In this document: one piece after another, positions 60,211 to 64,000 of the stretch
Layout of the letters: each line of letters opens with the position of its first letter
Numbering within the stretch: position 1 is the first letter of the stretch
Source of the DNA: Omphalotus guepiniiformis
Taxonomy: Eukaryota > Basidiomycota > Agaricomycetes > Agaricales > Omphalotaceae
Length of the DNA stretch: 64,000 nt
Assembly (NCBI GenBank): GCA_028554645.1
Contig: JAQOOI010000075.1
Span: 558,001-622,000 of the forward strand
Reading direction: 5' to 3'
Notes under the pieces: generated by a model
Databases searched by the model: none
Told to the model about the DNA's origin: nothing
What the model saw: the letters and a program-made list of their open reading frames with translations, nothing else
Program-made: the position numbers and the translations under genes

Positions 60211-63188
60211 ATGGCATCTGGCGCCAATAAGTCCACTACCCCTCTTGCTGAACGGCTTGATGTTCATAAATCATGCAAATCCCTCGAAACTCTACTCAGC
60301 GTTTTTAATGATTACTGCGAGGCGGCTGGAGCAGTGGTGACTTTGCAGAAGAAGTTGGTGAAGGCTTTACGGGAGACTGCAAGTATGAAGGCTACCGTGG
60401 ACATTGCTGGTGCGCAGAATTGTTGCAAGGGGTGGAACGACATAATCTTATCGCTTCCTACTAGCTAATACCTTGAACGCCAGTGCCAATATTTATGAAG
60501 CCTTGTCGGATGTTGATTCGAAGTTTACGAAGCTTGCAGATAAGGAATATGATGCTGTAAGCGCTGAAGTCAAGAAGTGGTTCAAGAAGCTCAGTGTATG
60601 ACCATTTTATGATCATTTTCTGCTCTATCCATACTGATGTTCATTTAGAAAGAGGAGAGGATGCATGACGACCGCATTGCATCTGCAAATGCTAAGATCA
60701 AGCAAGCTGGTACTTATTGCTATCCTTAACACCGTCCTTGTCGACCTCCTTTAAAATATCCTGTCACAGGCCAGATATATGAGAAGAAGTCCAAGAAGAA
60801 TCCCATAGAAGCTAATGATGAACATGCTCGTTATATCAATCTCATTAGTACGATGGGTCCCGAGATATCCCAGGAGAAATAGTGCGTTTCAGAGTTGACA
60901 TTGGGGAAAGTCGCTTCTGACCGGGCTTCCGCAGTAACCACTCTCTGCTGGTCACCCAACGGCATACTGTCACAATATACAGTGTTGCAGCTAGTATATC
61001 TCGCGTAGCTGATGCAGAATGGCTCCGTTCATGTGAAAGCGTTCGACGATTTTCCCCAAATGTCGGTAAACTAGGTGAATGGAGAGCTTTATGCGAGGGA
61101 GGTTGGACCGGTCCATTACCGTCTGACCTACCGGATATCGACGGATTTCTTCAACCATCTCTGAATGAACTACCCCACTCGGCCCAGCAGCCTACCGACG
61201 ATGACGAGCGCGTTGCACCTGCTATCCTCCGGAATGTAGCGCCAGCGGACACCAATCCAAATACTACTAATATGAATGAGCCTTTACGGCTTTCTGCGCA
61301 GGAACAAGCGACTGAACGTTTGCGTTCACCATATGACCGAGACCAGGATGACGCACAGAATCAGAAGCGACAGTCACCTCTGCCTTCCCCTGTTCAATCT
61401 CAAGCTCAGCAACTATATCAGAATAGGAATGCTCCAGGTCCTCAGTTAATGCCGCCACCTACTTCCTTTGAGCCCCCTCGTAAATTCACTGACGAGGATA
61501 CCAGGACCGGGTCCGTTCGCTCCCTGTCCCTGTTTCCTTCGCCTCCTACACATATTCCACCACCTCCTCAACGACAGCGAGTTCAACAGCCGTCAGCCCT
61601 TTCATCTCATTCTTCTGCTGCATCCCATATCAGCATGCCGACCCCAAACATAAATCGGTTCGAACGTAGAACACCAGGATCCGAGGACACCATGGTTGAA
61701 AACAAGTCACCCACGACAACGTCTGCTGTAACGGGAGCACCACCTTCACCAGAACTGAGGCACCTCCGAGATAAACCTGCGGCTCCTACTGACACTGTCG
61801 ATGAAATGAAGCCGCCGCAGATGAACGAGAGCTTGCCTGTCAGCCCGGCGGTGAGAACGTTCAGCTCACAGCTTCCACAGATCCTGGATAAAGACCGAGA
61901 TGGTCAATCAGAATCTCAGTCTACCGAAACTGTTGCGTCTGCGATCATGGCTTCTCCCTCTAGGGATCTAGTAGCGGAAGAAAGGGAACTCGCAACAGAC
62001 GGCTCTCGGCCGCATGCCAATTCAGATATTGGAAGGGCAGCTGCTGGCGGGAAACCAATGGAGAGATCAGATACAGGGGGCAGTAATGTCAGCATCGTTG
62101 CCGCCATGAGAAATCGGTATTCCAAGGTAAATATTTGTTTTTTGTATTGTTCTTTAAAGAACTTAGCGCTTTCCAAGTCTGGTTCCTCTTCACCACCGCC
62201 CAAAGAGGTTCTCGTTCCCCGCCTTCCGTTAAGCGTCAATGATTTGGCTTCGCGGTACCAAGACGGGCCTTCGTCACCCCGCATGAGGGCCGCTTCACCC
62301 ACTGGAGCCCGTCCCATCCAATCCATTGACACATTTAGGGAGGCAGAAACATATTTCCAAGAGCAATCGGCTTCTCCGAAGACATACACCTCAGGGGGTC
62401 AGGATATCCCTTCATCTAATATGACGCCTACTCCGGACGACGAGATTGCTCAACGCAAGCGAAGACAGCAGCGTCTGGATCAGCTGGCAGAACTAGAACT
62501 CAAGGAGAAAGAACAGGAGCTAAGGCTGAGGGAACAGGAAATCGAACTTCGTGCGCGGGAGTTGGAGAGAGAAAGAGTCAATTTCATGGGGACCTCGCGG
62601 GATGATGGCGGAACTGGAGGAATGTCTGGTAGTCCACGCTCTGGTTTGCGGCCTCGGGAGAGACAATTATCTTTCCAGCAACTTCGGAGGCCTCTTTCAC
62701 ACCAGATTGACTCATCTACTACCACACTTCCCTCTTCCGCAAGTATGACTCGCCTCGTACCACCTATCTCAGCTCAAGACAGCCAAGGTAGTGGGAGAGG
62801 AAGTCCTCAACCGAGCTATGCCAGTTCAAGAAGTACGTCTAATCATGCGCCTTATTGCGGCTGCGAAGCTTGCTCTGCGTCGAAGTACAAGACCTCATCT
62901 CCATCCCCTATTTATTCTCCGGTACGGCCCAATGAAAAGGGGAAACCGAAGGGATGGATGCGAAGGTTGAGTATGCCTATTGTAGCCGGCAATGCTTTCC
63001 TAGACTCAAAGCGAAATAAGGACGCTGGAAAGAACGGGGCTTTATCAATAGACACGAAGATCGGCAGTCCGACGATGCTGAGGAGTGCAGTAGCAGAGGA
63101 CGGAAGGATTTCCTTTACAGGGCGGAGAAGCTATGATTCGGGCGGTATCAGCAATACGACGAACGTCAGTTTCAACGAGCGGAGATGA
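60211..63188 (+). CDS. I-BAR (IMD)-like protein, IVY1-type
   Basis: The first ~220 residues form a helical bundle: LAERLDVHKSCKSLETLLSV, GAVVTLQKKLVKALRETASM, ALSDVDSKFTKLADKEYDAV, EVKKWFKKL, and AEWLRSCESVRRFSPNVGKL. This order and spacing look like the inverse-BAR domain of fungal IVY1-like proteins, which bind PI lipids and Ypt7 on vacuoles; the assignment is by resemblance only. The remaining ~700 residues are disordered and Pro/Ser-rich, with a late charged coiled coil (RQQRLDQLAELELKEKEQEL) and a Cys pair in HAPYCGCEACSASKYK, then GWMRRLSMPIVAGNAFLDSK. Five or six introns are early; one near 62128-62175 keeps frame. The disordered half may carry phosphorylation and binding sites. Confidence 0.75.
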
Positions 63189-64000
63189 GTCAAGCTGAGA
63201 CGGTAATGGTGTATTGGGTTATTTCTTTTGCCTCGTTCAGGACTCGGACTATCTACATGCTATCTATATAGAATATAATTCAGTTATTACTTATGTACCG
63301 ATACTAGTAGCACTAGTAGCATATAGCTCATGTCCCAAATTCACGAACATTTATGACAGCTTAAGCGCCGGCCCGGGACTACATACAGCTTAGATAAGCA
63401 CCGAGGTCCTTATTAACGCCAAATGCTCTGAATCTTGACGCTGAGCCAGTCACCCCTATCCTCTACGAAGGCATGGCTCGCGGATCTGAAGCACAAGGTG
63501 GGCTTGGGTCAGTATTTGCTCAATATCCTTCATTTCATGCTTGCTGAAATACCATTCTGCAGTTCAACAGAATCTCAAGAAGTTCTTTGGATCAATCTGA
63601 ATGCTCCCGGAGTCCCTTTGCGGATCTCTCAAGACGAAGCCTCATGATGCGCTGTTCAAGTGATAACAAATTGCCAGCACATCGTGTGCAACATTCCACG
63701 CCTTCACTCCATAGAATGTTGACCTATGTCGACATTTCCAGCAAGATTGAGCTATCTGCAGCGCTCGCTCCAAACATGGCCAGTCTCATGATTCAGTCAA
63801 ACAAGGTGACAGTATGATGCACAGCCTAGGCCGGTGCTCACCAGAACTCCAGAAGTGCTATATCTTTCAGATATGATATATCTTCTATATCCGACTAAGC
63901 CGAGAGTTCTAGAACTGAGGACACCCGGAGGACAACACTTATTCAATGACGTGACCAAAACGACGCCGAAGAACAGTAGTCGTTCACCCGTGCAGCAATG
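63189..64000. other. Right end without a supportable gene
   Basis: About 810 nt. Open stretches at 63435-63647 and 63587-63817 give fragments such as VLWINLNAPGVPLRISQDEA and IELSAALAPNMASLMIQSNK. These might be exons of a gene or a decayed one, but I cannot join them or name a family. A/T-rich mirrored GATATATC repeats occur near 63860-63890. Confidence 0.35.

Noticed and set aside
63435..63817. Exons of an unknown gene near the right end
   Set aside because: Fragments look partly coding, but there are stops in every plausible join and no recognised motif.

Overview
This is nuclear DNA from a filamentous basidiomycete, most likely a mushroom-forming Agaricomycete. The genes are closely packed on both strands and cut by many introns of about 45-60 nt with GT..AG ends. 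The proteins include lineage-typical families: an HSPA12-like Hsp70, a GH5 endoglucanase with an N-terminal CBM1, Ser/Ala-rich surface proteins and a multi-exon P450. The cellulase suggests a plant-litter or wood decomposer. All exon joins were read by eye from splice sites and conserved protein motifs. Outer coordinates are firmer than individual exon ends.

Layout. 1-5.5 kb (minus): a surface protein cut by the window edge, a peroxisomal-type citrate synthase and an uncharacterised coiled-coil protein. 6-12.3 kb: ERG24 sterol C-14 reductase, PAM18/TIM14, a Yip1-family (YIPF6-like) Golgi protein, and proteasome ATPase RPT2 sharing a divergent promoter with the Yip gene. 12.5-19.1 kb: a basidiomycete-type coiled-coil protein and an Hsp70-like ATPase running in frame into a disordered tail of about 700 residues. 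19.3-26.8 kb: DPM3, an F-box protein, a Sec14/CRAL-TRIO protein, CCT5, and a PP2A catalytic subunit sharing a short divergent promoter with CCT5. 27.6-39.2 kb: an unusual homeodomain protein, proline iminopeptidase, an HDDC2-type HD phosphohydrolase, a SUN-domain protein, a small conserved protein and an EHT1-like alpha/beta hydrolase. 39.3-49.9 kb: a short hypothetical gene, a P450, BUD13, a dithiol glutaredoxin, an uncharacterised basic protein and an MFS transporter. 50-64 kb: the GH5-CBM1 cellulase, a SARAF homologue, an OPT transporter, cytosolic methionyl-tRNA synthetase and an I-BAR (IVY1-like) protein. The last 0.8 kb has no gene I can support.

Most loci are housekeeping genes (sterol and dolichol pathways, mitochondrial import, proteasome, chaperonin, splicing, translation) mixed with secretory and transport genes. 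There is no metabolic cluster, no convincing transposon, no tRNA or rRNA and no CRISPR. The points most worth a second look are: the peroxisomal signal of citrate synthase placed behind the last intron; the Hsp70 fusion, whose tail carries a WG/GW block; the homeodomain without its invariant Asn; three exact ATCWGATAA sites in the promoter between the MFS gene and its neighbour; and repeated CACGTG boxes at similar distances upstream of start codons.
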